Shown: piece by piece, positions 10,061 through 22,100 of the stretch
How the letters are laid out: every line of letters begins with the position of its first letter
How positions within the stretch are numbered: the first letter of the stretch is position 1
DNA from: Paramacrobiotus metropolitanus
Lineage: Eukaryota > Tardigrada > Eutardigrada > Parachela > Macrobiotidae
Assembly (NCBI RefSeq): GCF_019649055.1
Contig: NW_026570241.1
Location: 682,001 to 746,000, forward strand
Direction: 5' to 3'
Length of the DNA: 64,000 nucleotides
Made by a program: the position numbers and the translations under genes
Notes under the pieces: model-generated
What the model saw: only the letters and a program-made list of their open reading frames with translations
Told to the model about the DNA's origin: nothing
The model's database searches: none

Positions 10061-12135
10061 TTATCCCGTTTTGTTATGAGCACATTCATGTAAGCGATCA
10101 GCCAACTTGAGAGTTTCCTCCGGCGCTTCACAGAAGCTCTCCCACTGGATGCTGTGGACGCCCAGCCATGCCCCGGCAATGGCCCCAGCCATCGTGGCGA
10201 TCGTATCTGTGTCACCGCCCATCGAGATTGCGTAGAGAAGAGTACGTGCGAAAGGATTATCGGTCTGCAAAAAAATTCATAAGAATAAACATAAAATCAA
10301 TAAAAAAAAGTTGGGGACTGACATTAATGCCGGGAATCGGTTGCAGTGCGCGGGCGGCACAGAAGATGGCCATGGGAATGGCGTCCAGCGCCTCCATATT
10401 GACGGAATGCTCCATTTTCTTAATCACCTCGTTCTGCGCAGCGTGGGGGTCCTTCAGCAAGGCTTTGGCTATGGTTAGGCGCTCCGTGTAAGGCTTTCTC
10501 TCCTCACTGTCAAAAAAAAGCATGAAATAACACCAGTCACCAGGTGTACAGCATTTTTCGGAAATATTAAAAAGCGCTACGAACTCCTTTTCTAAACGGT
10601 CTCGTGCGAAGTCGATGAGGGCATCCAGCAGAGATTCCGCATCAGGAGTGTCGGAATGCAGGGCCAGGTGAACAGCCAACGCTTGCAGAATGGCTCCGTT
10701 GTAACCGAGCGGGTGATTGTGCGTTAACTGCGTGCTCAGCCGGGCGATCTAAAATTCCAGCAAAACCATGACTAAAGAATTCAACACAAACTAAGCGCGG
10801 CCATGTCATGTACAAAATTATAAACAAATACATTATTTTCGCATATAAAATATAGATAGATATTGTATATTACTTAGCCCATTGTAAATTTCATTTTCAA
10901 TATATTATTCTCGCATTAAAAGTACTGAAGTTTTACACGAAATGTCAGCAATGTCAAAATGACTAATTAAATATAAATTTCTTATTTTATTGTGAATATA
11001 AATATACTATTTTGCATTAATGTACTGAATAAATGACTATAGAAAATAAATAAATGAAATGAATAATAATACGTAAAATAAGCAGAGAAATAACAGTACT
11101 GTATATGTACGGAATGTCTGGATATTACTCGTAAAATGCCGCATCGTACAGCGAACCTCGACAGTCTTTTCCAGTTGATTTCCACAGAACAGCGGCACAC
11201 TGGCGATCCGCATGCCTCCGCCGTTCCCGAACGATCCCTGACCGTTAAACTGCTTCCGAGCCGGAGCAAAAATATCGCCGGTGAAATTGGTATCCTGCCA
11301 GACGGAGAAGATGATCTTCACGGCAGCGTACATGTGCTTCTTGGTCGGTTCCGCGTCGTACTTGTCAGCGAATCTGCCAAAATCCACAAAATTTCCATCA
11401 GCTCTGAGCTCATACACCCAAAAATTCGGTTTTTACGACAATATATAACTAGGAAAGTGCGGCTTACGATTTGGCCATATCGCGAGCGTCGAAACTTCCG
11501 CTCCGAATCAGCGATGCGGCCAGCGCATGACACATTGCCGTATCGTCCGTGTATGGCAGTGGAAATTCTGAAAAATACGAAATTTAATAAAAAACAGAAA
11601 AAATAAAAATGCGAATATTGTCCGCAAACAAAAATGTCCCTGTTACCAATATTTATTCATGCAGTTACTTTTGCCAGTATAATATGAGAATTTCGGCATC
11701 GGCAATTTGACATTATAAATTTTAAGCGAATATTTATTATTGTTATTATTTATTTAGTTATTAACATGTATTTGTTAGTTTTTATCATTTTTATTACTAT
11801 TGATATAAGGTATTATATTTTTGAAGCGTTCCGCGAATAATTTCAACAACCAGATTACATTACATATCATTTTTGGTAATATATCTATATGGATTCATTC
11901 GCTTCATCCGCTTACTTCTTCCCTTTCGTGCGGCGATTTCTGCTTCGATCTCCGACACCTGCACCGGCGGTCGAGCACCCTCAAACACCCGTCCCAAACA
12001 GTCCCCAACCAGCGCACCCAGCAGACAGCCGCGGTACTGGGACAGCATTTTGTCCTGGCAATCCTTCTCCAGTATTTTCTCGGATCCGACAATCGATGAT
12101 TTGGTAGCCACCGGCTTCTCCGCACGGCTGATCAT
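10061..12135 (-). CDS. ARH3-like ADP-ribosylhydrolase, copy E, apparently intact
   Basis: Six exons with consistent phases: 12135-11916, 11567-11468, 11373-11157, 10748-10585, 10506-10323, 10264-10061. ARH3 (ADPRS) is an all-helical Mg-dependent enzyme that hydrolyses serine-ADP-ribose, poly-ADP-ribose and O-acetyl-ADP-ribose in nucleus and mitochondria. Key parts are present: the first helix block RGCLLGALVGDCLGRVFEG with the metal-site Glu; FPLPYTDDTAM with the Asp pair; FNGQGSFGNGGGMR; HNHPLGYNGAILQALAVHLA; and GGDTDTIATMAGAIAGA with the second Asp cluster. The start is uncertain. ATG 12135 gives about 29 residues before MLSQYRG, ATG 12048 starts at MLSQYRG, and the frame is open to 12273, which could encode a longer leader, perhaps mitochondrial. 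The donors of exons 3 and 4 are the weak form GTTCG. This is the best candidate for the functional gene of the array. Confidence 0.88.
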
Positions 12136-12274
12136 GGCGCCCTTAACTGAAGTATACGGTACTACTCCAACTAAACGTCGAATGGATATGGTCAAAACAA
12201 ATTTACTATACGTAATGAAGTTTTCCGCTGAAGAACCGTCAATGATATCAATCCGCAATAGCCATGATATCATT

Positions 12275-13788
12275 CGTGTTAAGATAAACTGCTAGTCTGA
12301 TCCCTGCCCTGCAACCTTGAACAAATGCGGTGCGATGAGATCATCACCCAAGCTCACTGCTGATTGCCGTACGGTGAACAGGCTTCTGTTTGATGTTTGA
12401 TAAGAACTTCAAAAATCAATCATTGCATATGCTACTGTACGTTACTGAGTAATTGCTTCCTCATCACCGTCTGCACCGTGTGATCAATGATTGCACTCGT
12501 ACAAACACACGTTTAGACGTCATTTTTAGTACGAGTATCTGTATAATTATTAAAAACAGACTGTAGTGAAGATGTACAATCAATTTTTGATTGTAATTCT
12601 GCATCAAACAGAACTCACCATCAGAAGTACACTCTGTACAATGTACACAGTACCTGTGGTGCAATTTGATCGGTCGGCTATAATGCTTATTAATTTTATC
12701 CAGTACAGTACTATTAAAACCTGATTTCTGACATAAAACATAATAATTATTATTGTTTAAGTACATGAAATCATTTTCAGTTACAGTACGCACATGTAAA
12801 TTAATAAAAACATAATCACTGCTGCTACGTTTTGGTATCTACATACACAGATCTGCACATATAATATTTAGTATCTGCACAAATCGTAAGCTATTTGTTT
12901 TGTTCAACGGTGAGAACTGCAGCCGGAAGTGAAAGCCGTATATCAAAAATTAGTAACACTTGCAACGGCTTTATCTGTTTGAAGTTTGCTAGGCGTGTAC
13001 AGTACAATATCACAAACATGACTATGTACAATACAGTATATGCATCCTTTCTCAATTTTAACGAATACCAATTTATTTTTAAATAATTAATACATTTTAA
13101 AAGGGAAGAATGCAAGCAACACGTGTGTAGTACTAGTCAGTACCGCCGGTAAAATCAACGAAATGGCTACGCTGCGTACGCGCACGAGAGTTTATTTTGT
13201 ATTAATTTTGTTTACTTGTTGTAAAAAATAATTTCTTTTGGATTTCATTAGTTTGTTGTAAAAACCGGCATGCGCAAACATTCATAAACTCGTACGCAAA
13301 TATTTATTCATAATTCAGTAGGTTGCCGTCACATTAAAATTAATTAATTAATTAACTGTAATCTCCAACTGCTACATTACCATTCTACACACCGGAGAAT
13401 ATCTTGCTTTCAAAAAGTACCATACAAAATCTTACCAAATACAAACAATTACATGTACAAAACCTTTGAAATTTTACACGCTCAACCCGCAGTAAAACCA
13501 TCTCCAGAATTTTTTTAATAAATAATCGAAGCCAGCCACCAATAAATAATCACATTCGCACGAATGGATTCTTCCCCAACAACACCAGTACCAAAGAAGC
13601 AAACACCAACATCTAAATTTCTAACAATCATCTAAACACCTCACTACGCACGGTAATTCTCCACCACACAAAAACAAATCAATTTCCACACAGAATTTTT
13701 CAAATCAAAAAACACTCCAAAGTAATTTATATACAACAAAAATCCACACCACACATTTTCGCTCCTCCTCCAGAAGCACACTCCATCC
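12275..13788. other. AT-rich intergenic region
   Basis: This lies between the 5' end of copy E and the 3' end of the next minus-strand gene. It is AT-rich with scattered GTAC-containing words and no exon that I recognise. It should contain the promoter of copy E and the 3' UTR of the small membrane protein. No RNA gene or long repeat was seen. Confidence 0.4.
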
Positions 13789-14139
13789 CTACGTGTACCT
13801 CACATCCGTCTCCCCGATCGTCGCCACATCCCGGATCTCCACAACAGGCAGAGTTTCACTCTTCCTTCGCTGCATCAGCTCATTGTGGCAGTCGATCATG
13901 GACCGCGATCCGTGCAGCGACAGCCCCAACCCCAACACCACCACCCCCCAGCCGGCGATGAGGGCCACGGTGTCGATGAATTTATCTTTGGGTTGCGCTT
14001 TGGGAGCGGCGGACGCTGTGGAGTGCGCTCCTTCAGCTGGTGCAGTTTCCCGTGGAGGGTCCCGGGGAGGGCGTCCTCCTGGGGGAGGCTGGAGCCGTGG
14101 GTGGCGCTGTGGAACGGGGATGCCGGGGAGGTGAAAGCG
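13789..14139 (-). CDS. Terminal exon of a small single-pass membrane protein (partial)
   Basis: The minus strand is open from 14139 to the TAG at 13791-13789. It encodes a Pro/Arg-rich stretch (about 50 residues), then DKFIDTVALIAGWGVVVLGL, a hydrophobic segment of about 18 residues, then a basic tail with RSMIDCHNELMQRRK and the C-terminal end ETDVRYT. An acceptor ending in TTAG lies just before 14139. One 4 bases earlier (ending CCAG) would put a stop at the exon start. Base composition is GC-rich as in the other exons here. No upstream exon could be fixed; a frame starting at ATG 15675 (MAYVRLSRLPTLPVPGYTRS, presequence-like) is a possible first exon but unproven. I do not recognise the family. 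Confidence 0.5.
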   Translation of the reverse strand, partial: RFHLPGIPVPQRHPRLQPPPGGRPPRDPPRETAPAEGAHSTASAAPKAQPKDKFIDTVALIAGWGVVVLGLGLSLHGSRSMIDCHNELMQRRKSETLPVVEIRDVATIGETDVRYT

Positions 14140-14143
14140 CTAA

Positions 14144-16152
14144 CTGGAAAACAAACAGACCGTGATGCCCGACCTAAGAAATCAGTGGAGAAACGTCAAA
14201 ATCACCACAAACCAGGATAAATCGACAGCGAACCCGTGGATCGCCTCCGCCAGTGCCGTCGCACTTTGGGAAAGGATTGACACAAAGAGGAAACGATCTT
14301 CATCATGGAGGTTTAATGGTAAATTTCCACTGAATGAATGGTTCGTAGAAGATCGCCAAACGAAAATAAAAAATATAACAATATGCAGCGATTGTGCAAT
14401 GGCAGCAATGCCGTGATGTTGTGACAGCAAGCGCCTCCAGGCTTCCGTCGATGTTTTCTATCGTTCAAACACAAAAACAGAGAAGTTCCTTGAATAAAGA
14501 ATCGTTGAAAAACATAGAAGAAATGAAACAACAATCAGATTATCCCAAGGAGAATCTCCAGAATTATTCTGGTTTAAAAATCGTTTTTTTGTACGAACAA
14601 ACAGGCATTTCCCCGTTTTAACTGTTTTCGAGCGTATGACGTCAACGCCAGACGGATGTGTGCATGCAGCCAGCACGTGTTGTCTGTATCGCAGTGAACA
14701 GACTGCGCCCCATGGTGGCTGCAGTATTTTTCGTGCGCGTGCATTGCGCGTGCTGCACGGCGCGCTGCGCAAATGGACCAATGGGCATTTCAGTCTTAAA
14801 ATCCGTTCCGCAGCCGTTGTCAGTCGGCTGTCTCATTTTCAGTCAGAGCGTTTTCGCAAAACCTGTCAAGCGAAAACAGTCAGGTTTCGCTATTTGCCTT
14901 GCAAATTCCCAATTTGGACGCTTTTTCTCTCTTGGGCTGTTTTGCCGTTAAAATATTCGGCAGTGCAAATATTTATTATGTTTAGTCACGTTTCGTGGAC
15001 AAGGCCAGCCTTTTGAGTTGGCGTAAAAGCGCAGAGATTTGTTTGGAATTCCGGCCGTACAGCGCGCGGTCCTCTGAAAACTGAAAGGAATCTTTTGTTG
15101 GTTTTATTCCAGTGTTATGCTTATTGGGCAGCATAATTCTGCTGTATTTTGTTATTGTTAATCCGGAGTGAAGTGAAGTGCAAGTAATTCGACTGCCTTT
15201 GCAGCAATGCGGCGCTCCACAGGTGGGCTCTCGTTCGGATGATTTTTTCTTGATAATTTATCAACTAGGCGCTCATTTAACCGTAACCGATGATTGTAAA
15301 AGCATTTATCACCATAAAACCATAAAAGTTTACGTATGAGAACGTAGTTGGAGCGGTAATTTTGTCGAAATTGTCAAAGTTTATAACGGCGGTCTGGGTT
15401 CTGGTTTTTTTGCAACGATTGGCTTCTTTGGCGTGATGCGTCGAGGTCGCATCTTTAAAAGGAAAAAATCTGATGGGCTTTCTAGAAAGCTGAACTGTCT
15501 CGCTTAATTCTCTTCGCATTTGATTATTTCCATCGTTATTTGACGTGGCCTTTGAGCGGGAAACCCAAGCGTTGAAACGTGAAAAACGGGCGCTGTTTAG
15601 GCGCGATCCTGACGTCGAACGGGTGTAGCCAGGCACCGGCAAAGTTGGCAGCCGCGACAAGCGAACGTAAGCCATTACGCGACCGTTATCAACGCCCGGG
15701 CGCCGCCCGTTTCCAGTTAATTATTTTAGATGTTTTGGTTAATATCTTGTTCGTGCAGTGTTAAATATTTTTATTTTGGAATTTTAAAATTGTTGGCGTA
15801 TTAATCGTAAATATATAAAATTATTATGAAAAGTGCAGTTTAAACTTTAAAGCGTATGTCGCATTGTACGTTTTCTGAGCATACTTTGAAAGTAAGTAAA
15901 TAACCTTGTTTTGAATTTTTACAGCGACCTTAAAGAACAAACTATTGTGAAATTATTGTTGAAAGTTAATACATGTAGTATTTGATACTGGTTTTTAGTT
16001 CCTGTCGCAGTTGACTGGTGCCCGAGATTTGCGATCGCCCAGTTAAAAAAATATTCTAAAATGTAGGAAACCTTTCCCTTAATTTCGATTTTTGTTTTTA
16101 CTGTTTAATTTTTCAAAATTATCTTACGACCTGGCTGACCGGTTTGCCCAGC
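14144..16152. promoter_or_regulatory. Probable divergent promoter region
   Basis: The stretch lies between the small minus-strand gene and the first exon of the plus-strand disordered protein. Around 14640-14830 and 15560-15720 it is distinctly CpG-rich compared with surrounding AT-rich DNA, as expected near transcription starts. No core element could be pinned down. Frames on either strand are short. The minus-strand frame 15675-15277 may be a leader exon of the neighbouring gene, but this is speculative. Confidence 0.3.
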
Positions 16153-19100
16153 ATGAGTAATTTTGATGAATCGGAGAAGGAGGCCGCCAATTTCTGTCGG
16201 GCCAGCGGCCCACAATGCAAACCGGCCCGGTTTCATTTATCGCCGGGATCAGCGAAAGTGAGTAGATCCTGTGATATGATAGCAAATCCAGGTGGTTTCA
16301 CGGGATGTGTGTAATCGATTAGAAATATGTAACCCCGGGACCTCTTTTCTTCCTTTGTTTGCGTGTGGATTCCGTTTTCCTGCTGACCTGTTTATGGACA
16401 ACCGCCGTGTGAAAAGCTAATGCACCAATAAAACCCTGTGTAAACTTTCAGCATTTGTGTGCCTGCTTCGGTGCTTGAACGTTAGAGAACATTCATTGAT
16501 TATCAAAATTAAAAAATTCGTAAAATTATCCAGTAAGTTGTAAGTGAAATCTAACTCGCTTTAAACTGACAATTACCATCCGGTTCCAAAGCGCCGGAAC
16601 GGATTGAAGTGAAAGACAAAAAATTAAAATGGCATTTTTAATGTTTAATTCAAAAAAGAATTCGAGCAGAGCTTTATTGAATTTTCTAATGGGTTTTTAA
16701 AATAATTTTATTTATTTTTCATTTTTACTGCATTATTGTTTGTTATTAACTTTATTTTCTTATGTACACCCGTTATCATACTTACAATAAAGTATAGCTA
16801 AAATTTCTAGCTGAAAATGTTTGATCAATTTTATTTTTCCTGCCAAAGCTCGGCTACTGATTCGAATCGATGGGATTATAGGAGTTGTGATGATATTATT
16901 AATTTTTTGTTGTTGACAAAAAATGGCCGTCTGATCGTTGCAATATATAATTGGCGATAACCTTTCGGTAGCTATTACGATAATGGTGGTCCATTTGAAG
17001 GCACTTATCACGGCGCATGACAAAACGATTTGTCGTGTATTTATGTTCAAAAAATGTAAATAGCCCCTACCATCAGTGGTCCATCCGCCGGTACAGTCCA
17101 TTCGGCAGCGGTGATTTATTATCGTATAGCATTTTTCTTGTCGTTCCGGATCTGTTTTTCCCCACCCCAAAAAACAAGAACGGCAATTTAAGAAAAAGAG
17201 CGACAGGCCGCGGCCAGTTGCATGTAAACGTGATCTGGCTAATCGAAGCTGTTGCTGTTCAAGGCTATCATCGTCTAGTCGTCTCTCTTTGCTCAAGTAT
17301 GCCAATCACCGATAAACACTCACAGTACACAAGCACACTGGCCCATTCCTCGACCTACCGCAGTAAACGCGGTTGGCGTACAATTGCTTTTAAAAACAGC
17401 TTGTAATGCGCTGTAAATTGTCGGCTGCATTGGAGATGAATGTGGTTTTTTTGCAGTGGTTGACAATATTTCAACGGCCGGCACCGATCTAATATGCCTT
17501 GATGACGGAGAGTGTGATTTAATCGCTTTGAAGGATATTACGCAACAGGGTAAGTTTCTATTTGATGGATAATACGTGCCAAATTATTCACTGGGATGCA
17601 AGGTAGCCGGATTCTGAAAGAGTTTAAAATCTGTTTGATTTTAAATGCGGCGTAGCTGCGTATTTTTCGGCGCTTCATAATCATTGCACCATGATGTCAT
17701 ACATAGTTTTATTACGGTTCGATTTATTCGAATATATTATGTAGTTTAATTTAATTACTGCGCAGGTGAATAAAATGCTGTACAGTTTTATGGCATTTGC
17801 TTGGCGCTTCACGGTGCAACGGTGATTTTGCCAACTAAATTTCGGTACAATTGGTTTAGAATCGCTTATGCAAACACCGTCGGTATGTGGCAATGTGGAT
17901 GTGGTCATCAGTATGGAACGTAAAGATATGAGTTTATTGTCGAGAACGCCGGCGCGGAATGGCTGTTCACCGTTTAGTGGCGGGATTATGGAGCTGCGTG
18001 ATGATCCGGATGATTTATTTGATGAACGATTTGACTGTGAAATTCGCACACCGGAGGCCATGTGAGTGTGTGGATATGGAATAGTGAATACTCGTATGGC
18101 TTTTATGATTAAAATCACCGTATTTAATGTGCGGCTTTTATTGAATAAGGCATTATCATAAAAGGTAAGACGGCTCTGACAGTTCTTTCCGGCTATTCGA
18201 TGCGCTCAAACAAATCCATCTTTTCTGCCTTGCAAATAGCGCCATTGATGGTAATTTTGAAAAGGAATTTTCGGTATGGTTTGTGATATTTTCTGACAAT
18301 ATTGAAATATCGATAATTCAGTTGGTTTATTTTTTTTGTGTGAATTTTTGATTTTATTGATGACTGTTGCTTTTAATGCGCATTTTGTTTGATTTTTATT
18401 TTTTGGGTTATAAATCTCGGTAGAAAATAGTGCCGGATGTGAGGAAATTGGTTTTTTTAGGTTTATAAAATGATTATCTAGTTGATTAAATCCTCATTTG
18501 CTAAATGCACTGCGCTGTGGCAGATTTGACAGCTGAATCGTTCGGATTTGGCGCTAATTCGCGAGTGAATTAGGCCGATTGCTGGTTGATAACTGATAAA
18601 TGGTATAACACGTTTTTAATCGATTTCTTGATTAGATGCGGTGATGTTGTGGCTGCTTTAATCTGCTTTTGAGCTGCTGTGATGACGGCCTTGATAGGTT
18701 TAATTGGACGCACTGGGCCAGTGTGTTGATAGGGCTGTAAACTGTGTAAAGTTGGTTTATTTATTGTTTAAAGTATGTGCTCATAATAAAGTGGCCTAGA
18801 CGTGTACTGTGGTACGCTGGCTTTGGGAGGCAGAGTCACATTAGCAAATAAAAAAGTTTAATAAAAAAATGGAAAATTGAAGCGCCGCTTAACAATAAGC
18901 TATTTCTAAACGAATATTTATTTTTTCGGGTTTTTGGCAGTAAAATATTTTCGTTATTACCCGGTTTCTATAAAATATCTGAAAATCAAGCTTGCATTAA
19001 CCTCATTCGGATTTTTACACGAAAAACAAGGCTGCACTTTGTAAATTGGCTACTTCAAAAATGTAAAAGTTATCGTCAATCAAAACTTGTACGTATTAGG

Positions 19101-22100
19101 TCGGATTCGGAAGATGTGCCGGTGAAAACACTGCTGGATAGCCCGCTGACCTTTAAGCAGCGCGTTATCGCCGCGCGCGAACGCTTTCGGGATTACGAGA
19201 ACAGTGCGTCCAAGGAGATGGATGATTTCCTCAAACTGATCATTCCCACACCGCAGTCCATGACCCGTTCGACCAGTTCCTCCGGTATCTCCTCGCGATC
19301 TCCCGATTCGGTGGTGCTGCTGGATTTGGCATCATCCAGCCCGAGCAGTGCCCATTCGGAATACAATCTCAACCGTCAGAATTCGCTGTTGCGCCGCAAA
19401 CCGGAAGAGTTGGGTTCGGGAGCGTTGGCGGAGATTGCCCGTCGCGCCCAGGCACAGGAACGGGAAATGTTGGAGGCTGGACGGGAGCTGATGCGGAAGA
19501 TTAAGGAGCGACGCAGTTCACCCAGTACGCCGTGTTTGGAGGGAGAGAAGAGTGTGGTTGGGGATGATGGTACCGTCGCGTCGCCAACGGTAAGTTAGAA
19601 TTTATATTTAGCTGAGCAGGATCATTTTCAGTGATTTTTCAGCATCAGTTTTAATCCTTCATTTAGATAATCCTTTTAAATTTTAATCATTAAATTAGTT
19701 TAGCTTTTGTAAATTTTTAAATGGTGTTTTGTTGCCAAAAAAATTCCGATTTAATACATAATTTCGATTTTCCTAACAAGTACGGATTTCCCAGATTCTA
19801 AAAATAAATCCTGTTTTTTCTTGTTAAAATGAAATGCGATTTGCGTCCATAAATTCACAAAAAGATGTTGCGGTTAGTTTTTTTAAACTTCTGATTTAGA
19901 CATCGTTTGTTTTTCCTAACATTTCGCTTCGGCATAAATGCTGTTTATACGCTAAAGAGGTTGGTGGGTGACAAAATTTCGTGAATAATAAGGAAGTAGA
20001 ACTGCGAGGGCGAATGTCGGAGTTTTCACCGGTTTGGCGGGCTGCACATGTGATGGTTTTGTGGTGGTGTGATTTTAACGATGCGGTTTACTGGGTGTGA
20101 AGTGGTCGTGCGGTGAATGGGTGTAAAAGCCGGAATTATGCTTGTTTGACTTCGCTGTCTGTATTATGCGTGTATGAGCGCAGTATGCGCAGGATGAGTG
20201 TACGGGGGTGGGCAATTGTACGGCGGGAGACAATAGCGGACACGGCGCCCGAGTGGGAAGGTGATGTTCGAGGGGGGATTGGGTTACGTGTGCGAGAAGC
20301 AACTTGAGAAAGCACTCGACCGATTTAAGACACTCCTCTTGCACTACAGAAAAACACGCTCTTCACGTGGACCATGTTTTCTGAGTGTCTTACAGCTGGA
20401 GTTTCGCGCTAGTAGTTGTTTTCGCATTTTCGTTTAACTTCTCCCGAGTTCAGTCAGCACAGTTTTTGTTATATTGCAGAAATTTTTTTATCCGCTTACT
20501 TGTATAATTTGCCTAGCCATTTTATTTGTGCTTTTTTATTTCTTCGATTATCAGCTACTATGCCTTCCCATTATAATATTTTATTCTCTTGCATTTCTTA
20601 GACATATATTGAATCAGAAATTATTTTGGGTTTTTGTGTTTCGAGTTGCTTTTTGCTTTTTATATTTAATTGTTTATTTGTCTTTTGGAAAATTATTTCT
20701 TTTTTAATTCTGTCGAAACATGGTGCTTTAGTGACATGAGCAAATTTACCGCGGCGACTTAAGTTGTTTTTTTCTTTGGCATTTATTTACAAAGGTGGTT
20801 GCTCAAGCTAAACATTCACGGATAAATTGGTTTATTTGTACCTTTGGCGGTATATATAAAATACGATGCAATGTTTGGCGCCGCAGTGTTGGTTCAGTAT
20901 GTTTGCACATGAATGCCTTGACGATGCGGATCTGTCGGCATGAAGCATTGTTGGAATTGTTGAATAATTCATGTAAAATTTTAATAGGATTGGACATGCG
21001 TTTGCTTTGTGATGCAGTTTAGAAATCATTATTAGTGTACATTTATATTGATTTTCCTGCCGTTGTTTGCTATGTAAATTAGCTTGGGTTATCGTTAGCA
21101 TAATATTTTTCAGTGCCGTTCTGAATGGGTCTCCCAACAGACACGTTGTCGACGATGTTTGACAATTTAACAATTAACATATTTTGCACTATAAGAGCAA
21201 ATAAAACATTCGCCTACGACATTTCAGTACTTCAAGTTTGATTTATTTATCCAAAAAGGGCAGAAAAAAGTTTAAAAAAACTGTAAAAACTGATTCACAT
21301 TGCAGCGGCTATTAAAATTACCGTTAACGTCGCTGAGCTAGAATTTTGAAGTACAAGCTCCTTCAAAATAAATTTTTATCAGGAAGCATAAAATTTAATT
21401 GTTTAAAAATTTTTGCCTGATTGGTTTTATAATTTTTCCGTTGGCTTACTTTTGCGGCGATTATTGGATTGATTTCGTGATTGTCACGCTAAGACGATGT
21501 TCGTGGCTGTAATTGTGTGTGGGTGTCTCAGAGTGGATTTAGGTTGAGTCGATTGATGAAATTACCACTATAATTTTCCACTAATAAATCACGAACTACC
21601 CGCAATCAGCCTGATCATCTCTCAGTCAAAAATCTACAATTATTCAGCAGCATGTTTTGTCTACTGGGTGCCATAAACATGGCAGTTCAACGAAGTAGGT
21701 CTGCTTGTCACAACTCGGAGTACTTAATTAAAAGATCATGCGCGTAATTAAGTTGTTAGCAGATATAGCTAGAGGAATTTAATTTCTCACTTGCCTTCCT
21801 TGTTTTATAAGAAAAAGTTAATAATCTGACTCCCAAAAAGACATGCATTGAAATTTCCTTGTGATAATTATTCAGTTTTTGTGCTTTTAGTAACTAAAAT
21901 AAAGTATACTGGGTTTTCATTGAATAGTTACTACACAAAAAGTGTTTATAAAGCAGTTTGACATTCGATATGCAGAGGTTAAAAATATGGGGAGGTAAGG
22001 ATAGTGCGGTATACACACTTATATGTAAAAGACCTGCGATGTAAACTCTTAGATCTTTAAGGATCGTGCAGCCATTATACTACGAATGCGTATTAACCAC

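Noticed and set aside
582-12135. Horizontal transfer of the ADP-ribosylhydrolase genes from bacteria
   Set aside because: The family exists in bacteria, but these copies have five introns with consistent phases and closest resemblance to animal ARH3, so transfer is not supported by the sequence.
13793-14220. Plus-strand frames rich in Pro/Gly/Arg opposite the membrane-protein exon
   Set aside because: They are shadows of the GC-rich minus-strand exon, which has an acceptor, a membrane segment and a clean stop.
15277-15675. Minus-strand frame MAYVRLSRLPTL... as a separate gene
   Set aside because: Only its first third has coding composition; the rest is AT-rich and domain-free. It is kept only as a possible leader exon of the neighbouring gene.
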